DNA of 61,430 bases from Paenimyroides tangerinum. Lineage in GTDB: Bacteria; Bacteroidota; Bacteroidia; Flavobacteriales; Flavobacteriaceae. A model generated the notes under the pieces. It was not told the origin of the DNA, made no database searches, and saw nothing but the letters and a program-made list of their open reading frames with translations. The stretch's first letter is position 1; every line of letters starts with the position of its first letter. The position numbers were made by a program, and so were the translations under genes. Below are positions 42,778 through 51,832 of the stretch, piece by piece. The stretch spans positions 1-61,430 of the forward strand of contig NZ_RQVQ01000021.1 in assembly GCF_003865405.1 (NCBI RefSeq). Reading direction: 5' to 3'.

Positions 42778-44010
42778 TTAATTTGCTAATTCTAATCTAT
42801 TCATTAAGTTTTTGTTTAAAGCAGATTCTGCAAAATGTTTATCAATTACAAAATTATCTTCATTACTGCTTGGCAATTCATACATTGGGTCTGTCAAAAT
42901 TGCTTCACAAAGTGAACGTAATCCACGCGCACCAAGTTTATATTCTAAAGCTTTATCAACAACATAATCCAAAGCTTCATCTGTAAATTTAAGTTCAACA
43001 CCATCCATTTCAAAAAGCTTCTGATATTGCTTAATTAATGCATTTTTAGGCTCTGTTAAAATCATTCGAAGTGTTTCTCTATCTAACGGATCCATATGCG
43101 TTAAAACAGGTAAACGACCAATGATTTCAGGAATTAAACCAAAGTCTTTAATATCTTTTGGGATGATGTATTGTAACAAATTAGCTTTATCAACTTTTCC
43201 ATCATCTTTAGAATTTCCGAAACCAACAGCTTGGAAGTTCATACGTTTAGAAATGATTCTTTCGATTCCATCAAAAGCTCCACCAGCAATAAAAAGAATG
43301 TCTTTTGTATTTACTTCGATAAATTTTTGATCGGGATGTTTTCTTCCTCCTTTTGGTGGAACATTCACAATCGAACCTTCTAACAATTTCAATAAAGCTT
43401 GTTGAACTCCTTCTCCAGAAACATCTCTTGTAATTGATGGATTATCACTTTTACGAGCAATTTTATCGATTTCATCAATAAAGATAATTCCGCGCTCTGC
43501 TTTTTCAACATCGTAATCAGCAGCTTGAAGAAGTTTTGTCAAAATACCTTCAACATCTTCTCCAACATAACCAGCTTCAGTCAAAACTGTAGCATCAACA
43601 ATAGCTAATGGTACGTTTAACATACGAGCAATTGTTTTTGCTACTAATGTTTTACCAGTTCCTGTTTGTCCAACAATGATTATATTACTTTTTTCAATTT
43701 CAACATCATCATTCGATTCTTGTTGTAACAATCTTTTGTAGTGATTGTAAACGGCAACAGAAAGTACTTTTTTAGTTTGATCTTGACCAATTACATATTG
43801 ATCTAAAAACTGACGAATTTCAATTGGTTTTTTTAATAAAACGTCATCAGAAAAACCTGAAATCCCATTTGACTTTAATTCTTCAATGACAATTCCGTGA
43901 GCTTGTTCCACGCAATGATCACAAATATGTGCATTTATTCCTGCAATAAGAATGTTCGTTTCTGCTTTCGGACGTCCACAAAACGAACAATCATTACCAT
44001 CGTTTTTCAT
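42778..44010 (-). CDS. clpX: ATP-dependent Clp protease ATP-binding subunit ClpX
   Basis: A 410-residue AAA+ unfoldase that feeds substrates to ClpP. The N-terminal zinc-binding domain has CSFC and ICDHC. Walker A is [15 protein letters not shown], Walker B is [11 protein letters not shown], and the pore loop region GYVGEDVE is present. The ATG at 44010 is used; the longer open frame starts with TTG. It follows clpP by 21 bases. Confidence 0.97.
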   Translation of the reverse strand: MKNDGNDCSFCGRPKAETNILIAGINAHICDHCVEQAHGIVIEELKSNGISGFSDDVLLKKPIEIRQFLDQYVIGQDQTKKVLSVAVYNHYKRLLQQESNDDVEIEKSNIIIVGQTGTGKTLVAKTIARMLNVPLAIVDATVLTEAGYVGEDVEGILTKLLQAADYDVEKAERGIIFIDEIDKIARKSDNPSITRDVSGEGVQQALLKLLEGSIVNVPPKGGRKHPDQKFIEVNTKDILFIAGGAFDGIERIISKRMNFQAVGFGNSKDDGKVDKANLLQYIIPKDIKDFGLIPEIIGRLPVLTHMDPLDRETLRMILTEPKNALIKQYQKLFEMDGVELKFTDEALDYVVDKALEYKLGARGLRSLCEAILTDPMYELPSSNEDNFVIDKHFAESALNKNLMNRLELAN

Positions 44011-44031
44011 TTTATTCAATTTCTCTTGGAA

Positions 44032-44691
44032 TTATTCTCTAATTAAAACTTCGTCAATCATACCGTATTCTTTAGCTTCAGCAGCTTTCATCCAGTAATC
44101 ACGTTCTGAATCTTTATATACTTTATCGAAAGGTTGCTTAGAATGTTTGGCGATGATTTCATACAATTCTTCTTTCAATTTCAACATTTCTTTCAAGTTG
44201 ATTTCCATATCTGTAGCAACACCTTGAGCTCCACCAGAAGGTTGATGAATCATCACACGTGAATGTGGTAAAGCCGAACGTTTCCCATCAGCTCCAGCAC
44301 ATAATAAAACAGCTCCCATTGAAGCAGCCATTCCAGTACAAATTGTAGCAACGTCTGGTTTCACGAATTGCATTGTATCATAAATTCCTAAACCAGCATA
44401 AACGCTTCCGCCAGGAGAATTGATGTAAATTGAAATGTCTTTAGAAGCATCAACACTTTCTAAAAATAACAATTGTGCTTGAATGATGTTAGCCACGTAA
44501 TCATCAACTCCTGTTCCAAGGAAAATGATACGATCCATCATTAAACGAGAAAATACATCCATTGAAGCGATATTCATTGGGCGTTCTTCGATAATATAAG
44601 GTGTCATACTTCCTACGATTTTGTCGTAGTACATACTGTTTACTCCGTGATGCTTAGTAGCGTATTTTTTAAATTCTTTACCAAAATCCAT
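44032..44691 (-). CDS. clpP: ATP-dependent Clp protease proteolytic subunit ClpP
   Basis: A 219-residue serine protease that forms the ClpP barrel. The catalytic Ser124 (GMAASMGA) and His149 (RVMIHQP) are intact. The first 25 residues are somewhat longer than in E. coli ClpP and may include a propeptide. The ATG at 44691 is used because the longer frame begins with TTG. It lies between tig and clpX; the upstream gap holds a strong hairpin and a -7 box. Confidence 0.97.
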   Translation of the reverse strand: MDFGKEFKKYATKHHGVNSMYYDKIVGSMTPYIIEERPMNIASMDVFSRLMMDRIIFLGTGVDDYVANIIQAQLLFLESVDASKDISIYINSPGGSVYAGLGIYDTMQFVKPDVATICTGMAASMGAVLLCAGADGKRSALPHSRVMIHQPSGGAQGVATDMEINLKEMLKLKEELYEIIAKHSKQPFDKVYKDSERDYWMKAAEAKEYGMIDEVLIRE

Positions 44692-44730
44692 ATGCAAAGT
44701 TTTTTATTTTTTTGATTATTTTAAATAAGC

Positions 44731-44760
44731 GAGCGTCAAATTCGATTGAATTTGACGCTC
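44731..44760 (-). terminator. Perfect 13-base hairpin between tig and clpP
   Basis: GAGCGTCAAATTC pairs with GAATTTGACGCTC around GATT. On the minus strand only a weak T run follows. It may be a partial tig terminator or a stabilising 5' stem on clpP RNA. Confidence 0.6.
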
Positions 44761-44767
44761 AAATATA
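44760..44767 (-). promoter_or_regulatory. Possible -7 box of clpP-clpX
   Basis: TATATTTG directly before the 13-base hairpin, on the minus strand. The start point would fall inside the hairpin. No -33 box is seen. Confidence 0.5.
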
Positions 44768-44786
44768 GTTATTTTTTTTCGTAAAA

Positions 44787-46109
44787 TTATGCTTCGTAAG
44801 CTTCCTTAACGAAATCTTTATAAGAAACTTGTTTTACTTTAGCGTTTGTTTTTTCGCTAAATAATTTAACCATTTTCTCTTGCATTAATTGCTCAGAAAT
44901 TCTACGAACTTCTTCTTGGTTAGTTAAAACACGAGAAACGATATTATCAACATCAGCTTCAGATGGTTCTAATTGACCAAATTGAGCCATTTGTTCTTTG
45001 ATTAAATTTGAAGTATAATCTTTAATTTCTTCGAAAGTAATTTGTAAATTATTGTCAGTAATAATTCTTCCTTCGATTAATTGGTAACGTAAACCTTTTT
45101 CAGATTTTGCGTATTCTTCGTTAGCTTCTTCTTCAGTTAATGGTTTCTCAGATGCAGTTTGTAACCATTTTTTCAAGAAAGTTGCAGGTAATTCGAAATC
45201 TGTATTTTCGATTAAAAATTCAACTACATCGTTAGTGAATTTTTGATCACCTTGAGATGCGAATTGTTTTTCAGCATCTTCTTTAATTTTAGCTTTTAAT
45301 TCTTCAACTGTAGTAACTACACCTTCTCCAAATAATTTATCAAAGAATTCTTGATTTAATTCAGCTTTTTCAGTTGTGTTGATTTCTGTAATTTCAAAAG
45401 AAACCTCAACATCTAAACCATTAGCTTTTTCAGTATCGATATTTAAAACGCTTACTAATTTTTGCTCATCTTCGAATAAACCTTTTGTTGAGATAGTTAC
45501 AACATCTCCAACTTTTTTACCGATAAATTTCTTCTGGTTTGTTTTTGTACGAACATCTCCGATATTGAAAGTAACTTCGTTAGAAATTCCTTCTTCTTCG
45601 TTAGAAACTTTTACACGGATATCATCACCTTCTTCAGATTTTTCTTTAGAAACGATTTTTCCGTATTGTTTTTGGATAAATTCAATTTGCTCTTCTAACA
45701 TTGCATCGTCAGCAACAATATTGAATTTAGTAATATTATTTTTAGAATCTAAATCAACAGTGAATTCTGGAGCTAATCCTAATTCAAAATCAAAAGATAA
45801 AGTATCAGCTTTCCAATCGATATCTTTTGCAACAGGAAGTGGATTTCCTAAAATATCTAATTTTTCTTCTGTTAAAAATTTATTTAAATTTTCTTGAAGT
45901 AATTTGTTTACTTCTTCGAATAAAACTGCAGTTCCGTATTGTTTTTGAATTAAAGACATTGGAACAGCACCTTTTCTAAATCCAGGAATGTTAGCACTTT
46001 TCTTGTAGTTTTTTAAAACATTGTCTACATTTCCTTGGAAATCTTCTTTTGCAAGCTCGATAGTAACGATTGCGTTAAGAGCATCTACATTATTTTTTGT
46101 AATATTCAT
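44787..46109 (-). CDS. tig: Trigger factor, ribosome-bound chaperone
   Basis: A 440-residue chaperone that meets new chains at the ribosome exit. The N-terminal ribosome-binding domain carries GFRKGAVPMSLIQKQYG, close to the family signature. A peptidyl-prolyl isomerase-like middle domain and an alpha-helical C-terminal domain follow. The middle domain is divergent, as in other Bacteroidota. Grouping with clpP and clpX is widespread in bacteria. Confidence 0.94.
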   Translation of the reverse strand: MNITKNNVDALNAIVTIELAKEDFQGNVDNVLKNYKKSANIPGFRKGAVPMSLIQKQYGTAVLFEEVNKLLQENLNKFLTEEKLDILGNPLPVAKDIDWKADTLSFDFELGLAPEFTVDLDSKNNITKFNIVADDAMLEEQIEFIQKQYGKIVSKEKSEEGDDIRVKVSNEEEGISNEVTFNIGDVRTKTNQKKFIGKKVGDVVTISTKGLFEDEQKLVSVLNIDTEKANGLDVEVSFEITEINTTEKAELNQEFFDKLFGEGVVTTVEELKAKIKEDAEKQFASQGDQKFTNDVVEFLIENTDFELPATFLKKWLQTASEKPLTEEEANEEYAKSEKGLRYQLIEGRIITDNNLQITFEEIKDYTSNLIKEQMAQFGQLEPSEADVDNIVSRVLTNQEEVRRISEQLMQEKMVKLFSEKTNAKVKQVSYKDFVKEAYEA

Positions 46110-46133
46110 CTTTCTGTTTATTTACTACTAAAA

Positions 46134-46168
46134 TTGGCTTGCAAAATTATAATATTTTTACAAGCCAA
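46134..46168 (-). terminator. Hairpin after the YvlD-like gene enclosing the tig -7 box
   Basis: TTGGCTTG (46134-46141) pairs with CAAGCCAA (46161-46168). The 19-base loop holds the -7 box of the next promoter. On the minus strand only four T follow, so it may be a weak terminator. Confidence 0.6.
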
Positions 46169-46172
46169 CCAA
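46142..46172 (-). promoter_or_regulatory. Promoter of tig, nested in the preceding hairpin
   Basis: On the minus strand TTG (46172-46170), a 20-base spacer, then TAATTTTG (46149-46142). The start point would lie near 46136, giving a leader of about 27 bases. Confidence 0.65.
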
Positions 46173-46210
46173 GTTTTTAATCTATTGTATTACAATAAAC
46201 TATTAATTTT

Positions 46211-46561
46211 TTATTTTTTTTTAGAAGAAGGAATCAGAATTCCAGCTATAGTTTGTAATACTGATAATACGATTGAGAAAAGCAATGCACTAAAAAATCC
46301 ATTTACCACAAAACCACTAACAAAATATTCTGCCAACAATACGATTATTGCATTAATTACTAAGGTGAATAACCCTAATGTAAGAATCGTAATCGGAAAT
46401 GAAAAAATTTGCAAAATTGGTTTTACAATCGCATTTAAAACAGACAATGCAACTACAACCCATAAAGCTGATGACCAACTTTCTATTGAAACCCCTGGGA
46501 CAATAACTTCTGTTAACATCACCAAGATACTTGAAACGATTAATCGAATAATAAAATTCAT
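46211..46561 (-). CDS. YvlD-like (phage holin 4_2 family) membrane protein
   Basis: A 116-residue protein with four predicted membrane helices. The pattern LNAIVKPILQIFSFPITILTLG and the following FTLVINAIIVLLAEYFV match the family widely named phage holin 4_2 or YvlD. Despite the name it is a chromosomal protein found in many bacteria, and no other phage gene is present. Function is unknown. It sits between the GDSL lipoprotein gene and tig, with hairpins on either side. Confidence 0.87.
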   Translation of the reverse strand: MNFIIRLIVSSILVMLTEVIVPGVSIESWSSALWVVVALSVLNAIVKPILQIFSFPITILTLGLFTLVINAIIVLLAEYFVSGFVVNGFFSALLFSIVLSVLQTIAGILIPSSKKK

Positions 46562-46576
46562 AGTTATTTAAATTAG

Positions 46577-46601
46577 AAAAGCGCTACAATGTAACGCTTT
46601 T
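46577..46601 (-). terminator. Terminator of the GDSL lipoprotein gene
   Basis: AAAAGCG-c-TAC pairs with GTA-a-CGCTTTT (one mismatch) around AAT. Confidence 0.6.
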
Positions 46602-46618
46602 TTCTATAAAACACTAAA

Positions 46619-48202
46619 TTAGTTTGTTGCTTTAATAGTTACACCAGGGTAATTCCCAGGAACCAATAAAGGTATATTAGATTTGTAATGTTTATTAATC
46701 ACTTGAATGATTTCGTTAGATACAAATGCATATCCTCTTGGATTTGGATGAACTCCATCTAAAGAGAATAATACAACATTCATATTCCCTAAACCTTTAA
46801 AATAATCAGCTGTATAAATTTGGCCATCTGCAACTCGAATTCCAGAAACTAATTGAGATAAAATCGCATTCATATCAGCAACTGCTAATCCTTTACTTGC
46901 AGCGACTGTTCTAATTGTATTATTAAAAACATCTGTTGCAACTCTAATATTTTCTTGTTCTTGAGGAATTAGAGTATATTTATCTTCTAAAGGAAAAGTA
47001 ACTCCCATTTTATTGAACATCGGTAAAAACTGAGCTGGAATATTTTGCAACAATGGTGATGATGCATTTGTACCAATCACAGAACTTGTTCCTAATACAA
47101 ACAAATCATCAGATTTTGCATGACGAGCTTGACCGTAAATCTGCCCTAAAATTGGAGCTAATGGACCAAACTGAGGATCTTGTGCAAAAATAGCAGTTAA
47201 TTGATTAGATAAATTTGGTAAAGTTTCGTCTTTTATTAACAAAGGATTTGAACCCGTTGTTGAAAACAATTCAACACGATCACCTGCTCCTAAATAAGTC
47301 AAAGCACCTTTCAATTTCCCAACCAATTCATTCAATTGACCAACAACTGCCGCACCACCCAAAGCTTCAGGTGTTAACGGATTATAAGGAACTGTTGTAA
47401 AATGTGGGATTGAAGTCACATAAGGAATTGTCGCAACTACACCTTTGGCTCCATTAGCTGTCAAACCATTCGTAATTGTAGAATAAACCTGAGCAAATAC
47501 ATTTGGGTCGGTAATATCATTTCCACCATATGTCGCTGGATTTAAATTACCTTGTTGATTAACTCCAGTTCCACCAGACAAAGCATAAGCTAAAACATCA
47601 TTACTTCCAATCCAATTGGTAAAGAAAGTAGGATTCATAGACATTGCATCTGTCATCACTGTTGTACTTGGAGAAGTCGCCATACGAACAAAGTAAGGAT
47701 TCGATTGACCAGTTGCAACACCAGCTAAATTACCATAACCCGGAGCAAGTAAATGAAAAGATTTAGCTCCTGGAACTCCCATATTATTGAAAGCTTTAGC
47801 TTGAAGTTGACCAACCTGAATAGTTGGGGTTCCTACAATATTTTGAGGTCCTCCAGTACTCATATTAATAATCATACGAGTTTGAGCGATAACATTTCCT
47901 CCCAAAAGTAATCCACCTACATCATTGACGTCATCCGCATACGAAGGTTGAGTAAATTCTCCTCCACCAACTACAGAAAATTGTTTTGATAGTAAATTTG
48001 GAAAAGAATATTGCTGTCCTGAACGATACATTGTTCCATCCATGTAACCAGAAGTTAATGAATTACCTACAGCAACATATCTAGAAAAATCAGCTTCACC
48101 AGCAGTATAAGTTCCGCTTGCAATTTCATCATCGAACTCTGGTTTACATGATGAAAAACCTACTGCAATTGCAGCTAAAAGTATAATTTGATATTTTTTC
48201 AT
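46619..48202 (-). CDS. SGNH/GDSL-family esterase-like lipoprotein
   Basis: A 527-residue lipoprotein (signal ending SSC, Cys19). The GDSL-type nucleophile motif reads VAVGNSLTSG (43-52), with Ser47-like position in GNSL. The block III motif is NWIGSNDVLAYAL, and the block V Asp-x-x-His is DGVHPNPRG near the C-terminus. It is far larger than typical 200-residue SGNH hydrolases, with a long insertion. It starts 10 bases after the FadL-type porin gene; both may work on lipids, with the porin importing products, which is inference. Confidence 0.87.
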   Translation of the reverse strand: MKKYQIILLAAIAVGFSSCKPEFDDEIASGTYTAGEADFSRYVAVGNSLTSGYMDGTMYRSGQQYSFPNLLSKQFSVVGGGEFTQPSYADDVNDVGGLLLGGNVIAQTRMIINMSTGGPQNIVGTPTIQVGQLQAKAFNNMGVPGAKSFHLLAPGYGNLAGVATGQSNPYFVRMATSPSTTVMTDAMSMNPTFFTNWIGSNDVLAYALSGGTGVNQQGNLNPATYGGNDITDPNVFAQVYSTITNGLTANGAKGVVATIPYVTSIPHFTTVPYNPLTPEALGGAAVVGQLNELVGKLKGALTYLGAGDRVELFSTTGSNPLLIKDETLPNLSNQLTAIFAQDPQFGPLAPILGQIYGQARHAKSDDLFVLGTSSVIGTNASSPLLQNIPAQFLPMFNKMGVTFPLEDKYTLIPQEQENIRVATDVFNNTIRTVAASKGLAVADMNAILSQLVSGIRVADGQIYTADYFKGLGNMNVVLFSLDGVHPNPRGYAFVSNEIIQVINKHYKSNIPLLVPGNYPGVTIKATN

Positions 48203-48212
48203 GATGCTTCAA

Positions 48213-49472
48213 TTAAAAGTTATAAGAAAGACCTAAACCAAGAGAATATGCTCCTGAACGATATGTTCCGCCAAAAGAAACAGGATTTCCATCTTCCATG
48301 AAATAATCATAAGAATTATCTGTCTCTTTAAAATGAAGAACAGTTGCAGAAAAATCTACTCCTAATCTTGGAGTAACATTATAAGTAAATCCTAAAGTTC
48401 CTGCCAAAGCATCGTTTCTAGGTGTTTCTGGTGCAAAATATCCATCTTGAACTGGCGAAACATCATAATATCCACCAATACGAGCAGAGAATTTTTCAGT
48501 TGGCGCATATTGTACTCCAGCACGAATTGTACTTGAATTTTTATAATTTCTCGGATTAACCGAAGTTGGAATATTCGGGTTTTCAAATTCAATTACTAAG
48601 CTTTCATAAGCACTCCAAAAAGTATAATTATAATCAATAGCAGCTAACCATTGCTTATTAATTTGATACGAGAATCCTACTGTTAACTCAGCTGGTAACG
48701 GCATCGTTGCATCGAATTTACCATCTTTGTAAGTTGATTGTGCAAAAGTTGGCATATCATGAAAAGTTGCATTACCTCCTTTTGCTTTCATATCAATTTG
48801 AGAACGGTAATTAACACCAAAAGTCACATAATCGTCTAATTTCGCTGTCAAACCTAAATTATATCCAAAAGAATGAACTCCTTGTGCATCAACCGTAACA
48901 TCAGATCTATTCATACCAGAATCATCTGTCATATTACGAGTCAAATTTCTATTGAATTTAACACCACCATTCACATAAATCAATCCAACACCTAAACTTA
49001 CTTCGTCTGTGATTTTATACGAAAAAGTTGGTTGAATAAAGTAAGATTTCAAATCAATATTATTTACCAAGTGTGAACCTTGCCAATCTTGATCCCATTC
49101 AACAGCACTTCCATAAGGAGTATAAATTGCTAATCCAACAGAAAAACGATCATTCACTTGATAATTACCATAAAAATAAACAGGCGTCCCCGTATTACTT
49201 GTTTCGTTTTTCCAATTATAAGTTTTATTTTGAAATTTCACATCTGATGTCAACGCAGTAACACCAGCAGAAAAGCTCCATTTGTTTTTTAAGAAAGTTC
49301 CATTCGCAGGATTGAAAAATATACTTTCTGCGTTTTGACCAATGACAGCAACTCCAGTGTGCCCCATCGCCAATTGTCTTTGACCTTGCATACTAATACG
49401 ATATCCCCCTGCAAAAACACTCGAAGACATCAAGGTTAGCAAAGAGATTGCCATAAGTTTGTTTCTATTCAT
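48213..49472 (-). CDS. OmpP1/FadL-family outer-membrane transporter
   Basis: A 419-residue outer-membrane barrel with a signal peptide (ending SVFAGG). The N-terminal hatch region (GYRISMQGQRQLAMGHTGVA and then AESIFFNPANGTF) is the hallmark of the FadL family, which takes up long-chain fatty acids and other hydrophobic molecules. The ATG at 49472 is chosen; the longer frame starts with GTG. It has a well-formed promoter. It is followed by the GDSL lipoprotein gene. Confidence 0.93.
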   Translation of the reverse strand: MNRNKLMAISLLTLMSSSVFAGGYRISMQGQRQLAMGHTGVAVIGQNAESIFFNPANGTFLKNKWSFSAGVTALTSDVKFQNKTYNWKNETSNTGTPVYFYGNYQVNDRFSVGLAIYTPYGSAVEWDQDWQGSHLVNNIDLKSYFIQPTFSYKITDEVSLGVGLIYVNGGVKFNRNLTRNMTDDSGMNRSDVTVDAQGVHSFGYNLGLTAKLDDYVTFGVNYRSQIDMKAKGGNATFHDMPTFAQSTYKDGKFDATMPLPAELTVGFSYQINKQWLAAIDYNYTFWSAYESLVIEFENPNIPTSVNPRNYKNSSTIRAGVQYAPTEKFSARIGGYYDVSPVQDGYFAPETPRNDALAGTLGFTYNVTPRLGVDFSATVLHFKETDNSYDYFMEDGNPVSFGGTYRSGAYSLGLGLSYNF

Positions 49473-49500
49473 AAATTTCACATTTATAGTTTTATAATCT

Positions 49501-49530
49501 CAAATATATAACAAAATGTTAACCTTGCAA
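49501..49530 (-). promoter_or_regulatory. Promoter of the FadL-GDSL operon
   Basis: On the minus strand TTG (49530-49528), a 19-base spacer, then TATATTTG (49508-49501). Leader about 23 bases. Confidence 0.7.
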
Positions 49531-49599
49531 TATTTTTAGAAAAAAATACATTTATAAAAAAAAATAACGTTTTAATTAAAAATTATTAAAGCTTTAATA

Positions 49600-50367
49600 C
49601 TATTTATCACAAATAAAATCATTTACTTTAATAAAAAATTCATTTGTATTTTCCGCATGAAGCCAATGACCTGAATTAGAAATGGTTTCTATTATTGAAT
49701 TCGGAAAATGATTTTGAATATCATTATAATCAGATTCTTGAATATATTTTGAACGACCTCCTTTTAAGAACAAAGTTTTCCCAGAGTATTTTTTATCTGA
49801 AGATAAAGCTTCTCCAATTACAGATTCGTCATTATTAAAAGCTTCTAAATTAAATCGAAAACCAAACGAATCTGAAGTCACTCGATGCACATTCTTCATT
49901 AAAAACTGAAGTGTACCAAAGTCTTTAATATACTTACTCATAATATCTTCAATTTCTTTACGAGAAGATACCGCAGAAAAATCAACAGCATTCAAAGCTT
50001 CCATCACATCTTGGTGATGTGGTGCATATTCACGAGGAGAAATATCTGCCACCAATAATTTTTCTACACGTTCTGGATAATCACACGCAAAATTCATTGC
50101 AACTTTACCACCCATCGAATGTCCTAATAAAATAAATTTATCCAGATTTTTATCATTTACATATTCCAAAACATCCTGAACCATTACTTCGTAATTAAAT
50201 TCATTCGAATGAAAACTACGTCCATGATTTCTCATATCAAGTAAATGCATTTCAAAACCTTCAGCAGCGAATTGCGTAGAAAGCGTTTTCCAATTATCAG
50301 ACATCCCCAAAAAACCGTGAATAATCAAAAATGGTTTACCCGAACCTTCAACCTTAGAATAAATCAT
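49600..50367 (-). CDS. Alpha/beta-hydrolase esterase (YbfF-like)
   Basis: A 255-residue cytoplasmic hydrolase. Conserved points are the oxyanion segment IIHGFLGMSDNWKTL, the MRNHGRS turn, the nucleophile elbow GHSMGG and the C-terminal catalytic His in SGHWLHAEN. The closest named enzyme type is the YbfF esterase, but substrates are unknown. It starts one base after pdxJ stops, so the two are co-transcribed. A link to vitamin B6 synthesis is not implied by sequence. Confidence 0.9.
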   Translation of the reverse strand: MIYSKVEGSGKPFLIIHGFLGMSDNWKTLSTQFAAEGFEMHLLDMRNHGRSFHSNEFNYEVMVQDVLEYVNDKNLDKFILLGHSMGGKVAMNFACDYPERVEKLLVADISPREYAPHHQDVMEALNAVDFSAVSSRKEIEDIMSKYIKDFGTLQFLMKNVHRVTSDSFGFRFNLEAFNNDESVIGEALSSDKKYSGKTLFLKGGRSKYIQESDYNDIQNHFPNSIIETISNSGHWLHAENTNEFFIKVNDFICDK

Positions 50368-50368
50368 A

Positions 50369-51082
50369 CTATTTCATTTTTTGTTGATACATTCGAATTA
50401 CGTTTTCAACTCCTAAATATAAAGATTCAGAAATCAAAGCGTGTCCAATCGAAACTTCCAATAAATCGGGGATATTATTTTTAAAGAACTCAATATTTTG
50501 CAAACTTAAATCGTGACCAGCATTTACACCAATTCCTAAATCATTAGCTAATTGTGCCGCTTTTGTGTAAGGTTCAATAGCTTTTTCATTTCCTAATCCA
50601 TATTGATGCGCAAATTCTTCGGTATATAATTCAATTCGATTTGTACCTGTCGCTTTTGCTCCTTCAATCATTTCCAGAACGGGGTCAACAAAAATAGAAG
50701 TACGAATTCCATTTCTTTGAAATTCAGCAACAATTTCTTTTAAATACGATTGATGTTTGATTGTATCCCAACCTGCATTCGAAGTCAAAGCGTTCACAGC
50801 ATCCGGAACCAAAGTAACCTGAGTTGGTTTACATTCAAAAACCAAATCCATAAAGTTATCCATTGGATTTCCTTCAATATTATATTCGGTATAAACCACT
50901 TTTACCAAATCACGCGCATCTTGATAACGAATATGGCGTTCGTCTGGACGTGGATGAATGGTTACACCTTCAGCTCCAAAACCTTGAACATCAGTTGCAA
51001 ATTGTAATAAATCAGGAACATTTCCACCTCGAGAATTTCTCAAAGTAGCAATTTTATTTATGTTTACAGATAGTTTTGTCAT
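50369..51082 (-). CDS. pdxJ: Pyridoxine 5'-phosphate synthase
   Basis: A 237-residue cytoplasmic enzyme that joins 1-deoxyxylulose 5-phosphate and 3-amino-1-phosphohydroxyacetone in vitamin B6 synthesis. Family marks are the start LSVNINKIATLRNSRGG, the segment EGVTIHPRPDERHI and, late, NAGHDLSLQN with SIGHALISES. A -7 box TATTTTTG is found 18 bases upstream. It leads a two-gene unit with the esterase. Confidence 0.96.
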   Translation of the reverse strand: MTKLSVNINKIATLRNSRGGNVPDLLQFATDVQGFGAEGVTIHPRPDERHIRYQDARDLVKVVYTEYNIEGNPMDNFMDLVFECKPTQVTLVPDAVNALTSNAGWDTIKHQSYLKEIVAEFQRNGIRTSIFVDPVLEMIEGAKATGTNRIELYTEEFAHQYGLGNEKAIEPYTKAAQLANDLGIGVNAGHDLSLQNIEFFKNNIPDLLEVSIGHALISESLYLGVENVIRMYQQKMK

Positions 51083-51099
51083 TATTAATCATTTTATTA

Positions 51100-51107
51100 C
51101 AAAAATA
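51100..51107 (-). promoter_or_regulatory. Possible -7 box of pdxJ
   Basis: TATTTTTG on the minus strand, 17 bases before the ATG. No -33 box at the usual distance. Confidence 0.45.
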
Positions 51108-51170
51108 CAAAGTAAATATGAAGGGTAATTAGTATATTTTTAATTATTTTGCAGTAACAAATTTGAGCTT

Positions 51171-51830
51171 ATGATATCTCTTCAGGAATTCATTATTAGA
51201 AAAAATAAATACTTTGATTTAGAAACTTCGTTTTCAGACGTAGTCGATGTATTGATAAATAAAAATTTAACACATTTCCCTGTAGTAGAAAACGGTATCT
51301 TTCTTGGAAATATCTCATTAGATGATGCAGAAACTTTTACACAAAATAATCCAATTGAAGACGCAAGAGCTTTATTTGAAATTTTCTTTGTTAGAGAAAC
51401 AAGTTTTTGGTTTGAAGTTTTAGAACTTTTTTCAAAACATCAGACCAATATAATTCCTGTTTTAGACAAAAACAATAAAGTAGTTGGGTATTATCTTTTT
51501 GACGATGTTATTCCTTTTTTCAACGAAACTCCTTTTTTGAAAGAAATCGGCACAACAGTAATAATCGAAAAAGATATTTATAGCTATAGCATTAGTCAGG
51601 TTTCTCAAATTTTTGAAATAAACAATTCTAAAATTTTAGGTATTATTATAAGTGAAGTTGAAGGAAATATTGCTCAAATCATTATCAAAGCTACTTCAAT
51701 AAACATAAATGAAATTATTCAATCGTTAAGAAGATATGAATACAACATCATTTCAGAACATATAGAAGACCAATTTCTGTCTGATTTAAAAGACCGTTCA
51801 GATTATTTAGATAAATATTTAAACATATAA
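51171..51830 (+). CDS. CBS-domain protein
   Basis: A 219-residue protein with two CBS domains (about 10-60 and 70-125), recognisable as LTHFPVVENGIFLGNISLDDAE and TNIIPVLDKNNKVVGYYLFDD. A C-terminal alpha/beta part, about 90 residues, resembles an ACT-like regulatory domain. CBS pairs usually bind adenine nucleotides. It starts the operon CBS-nadK, 2 bases before nadK, so it may sense adenylates in connection with NAD kinase, which is inference. Confidence 0.88.
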   Translation: MISLQEFIIRKNKYFDLETSFSDVVDVLINKNLTHFPVVENGIFLGNISLDDAETFTQNNPIEDARALFEIFFVRETSFWFEVLELFSKHQTNIIPVLDKNNKVVGYYLFDDVIPFFNETPFLKEIGTTVIIEKDIYSYSISQVSQIFEINNSKILGIIISEVEGNIAQIIIKATSININEIIQSLRRYEYNIISEHIEDQFLSDLKDRSDYLDKYLNI

Positions 51831-51832
51831 AT

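Noticed and set aside
45376..45897. 173-codon open frame on the plus strand inside tig
   Set aside because: Antisense shadow of the trigger factor gene with serine-rich composition typical of such frames in AT-rich genomes.
46211..46561. Prophage remnant suggested by the holin family name
   Set aside because: The family is widespread in chromosomes, and there are no phage genes, integrase or attachment sites around it.
46035..46571. 178-codon open frame on the plus strand
   Set aside because: It lies antisense to the start of tig and the whole YvlD-like gene, both clearly real, and reads as a shadow of their codons.
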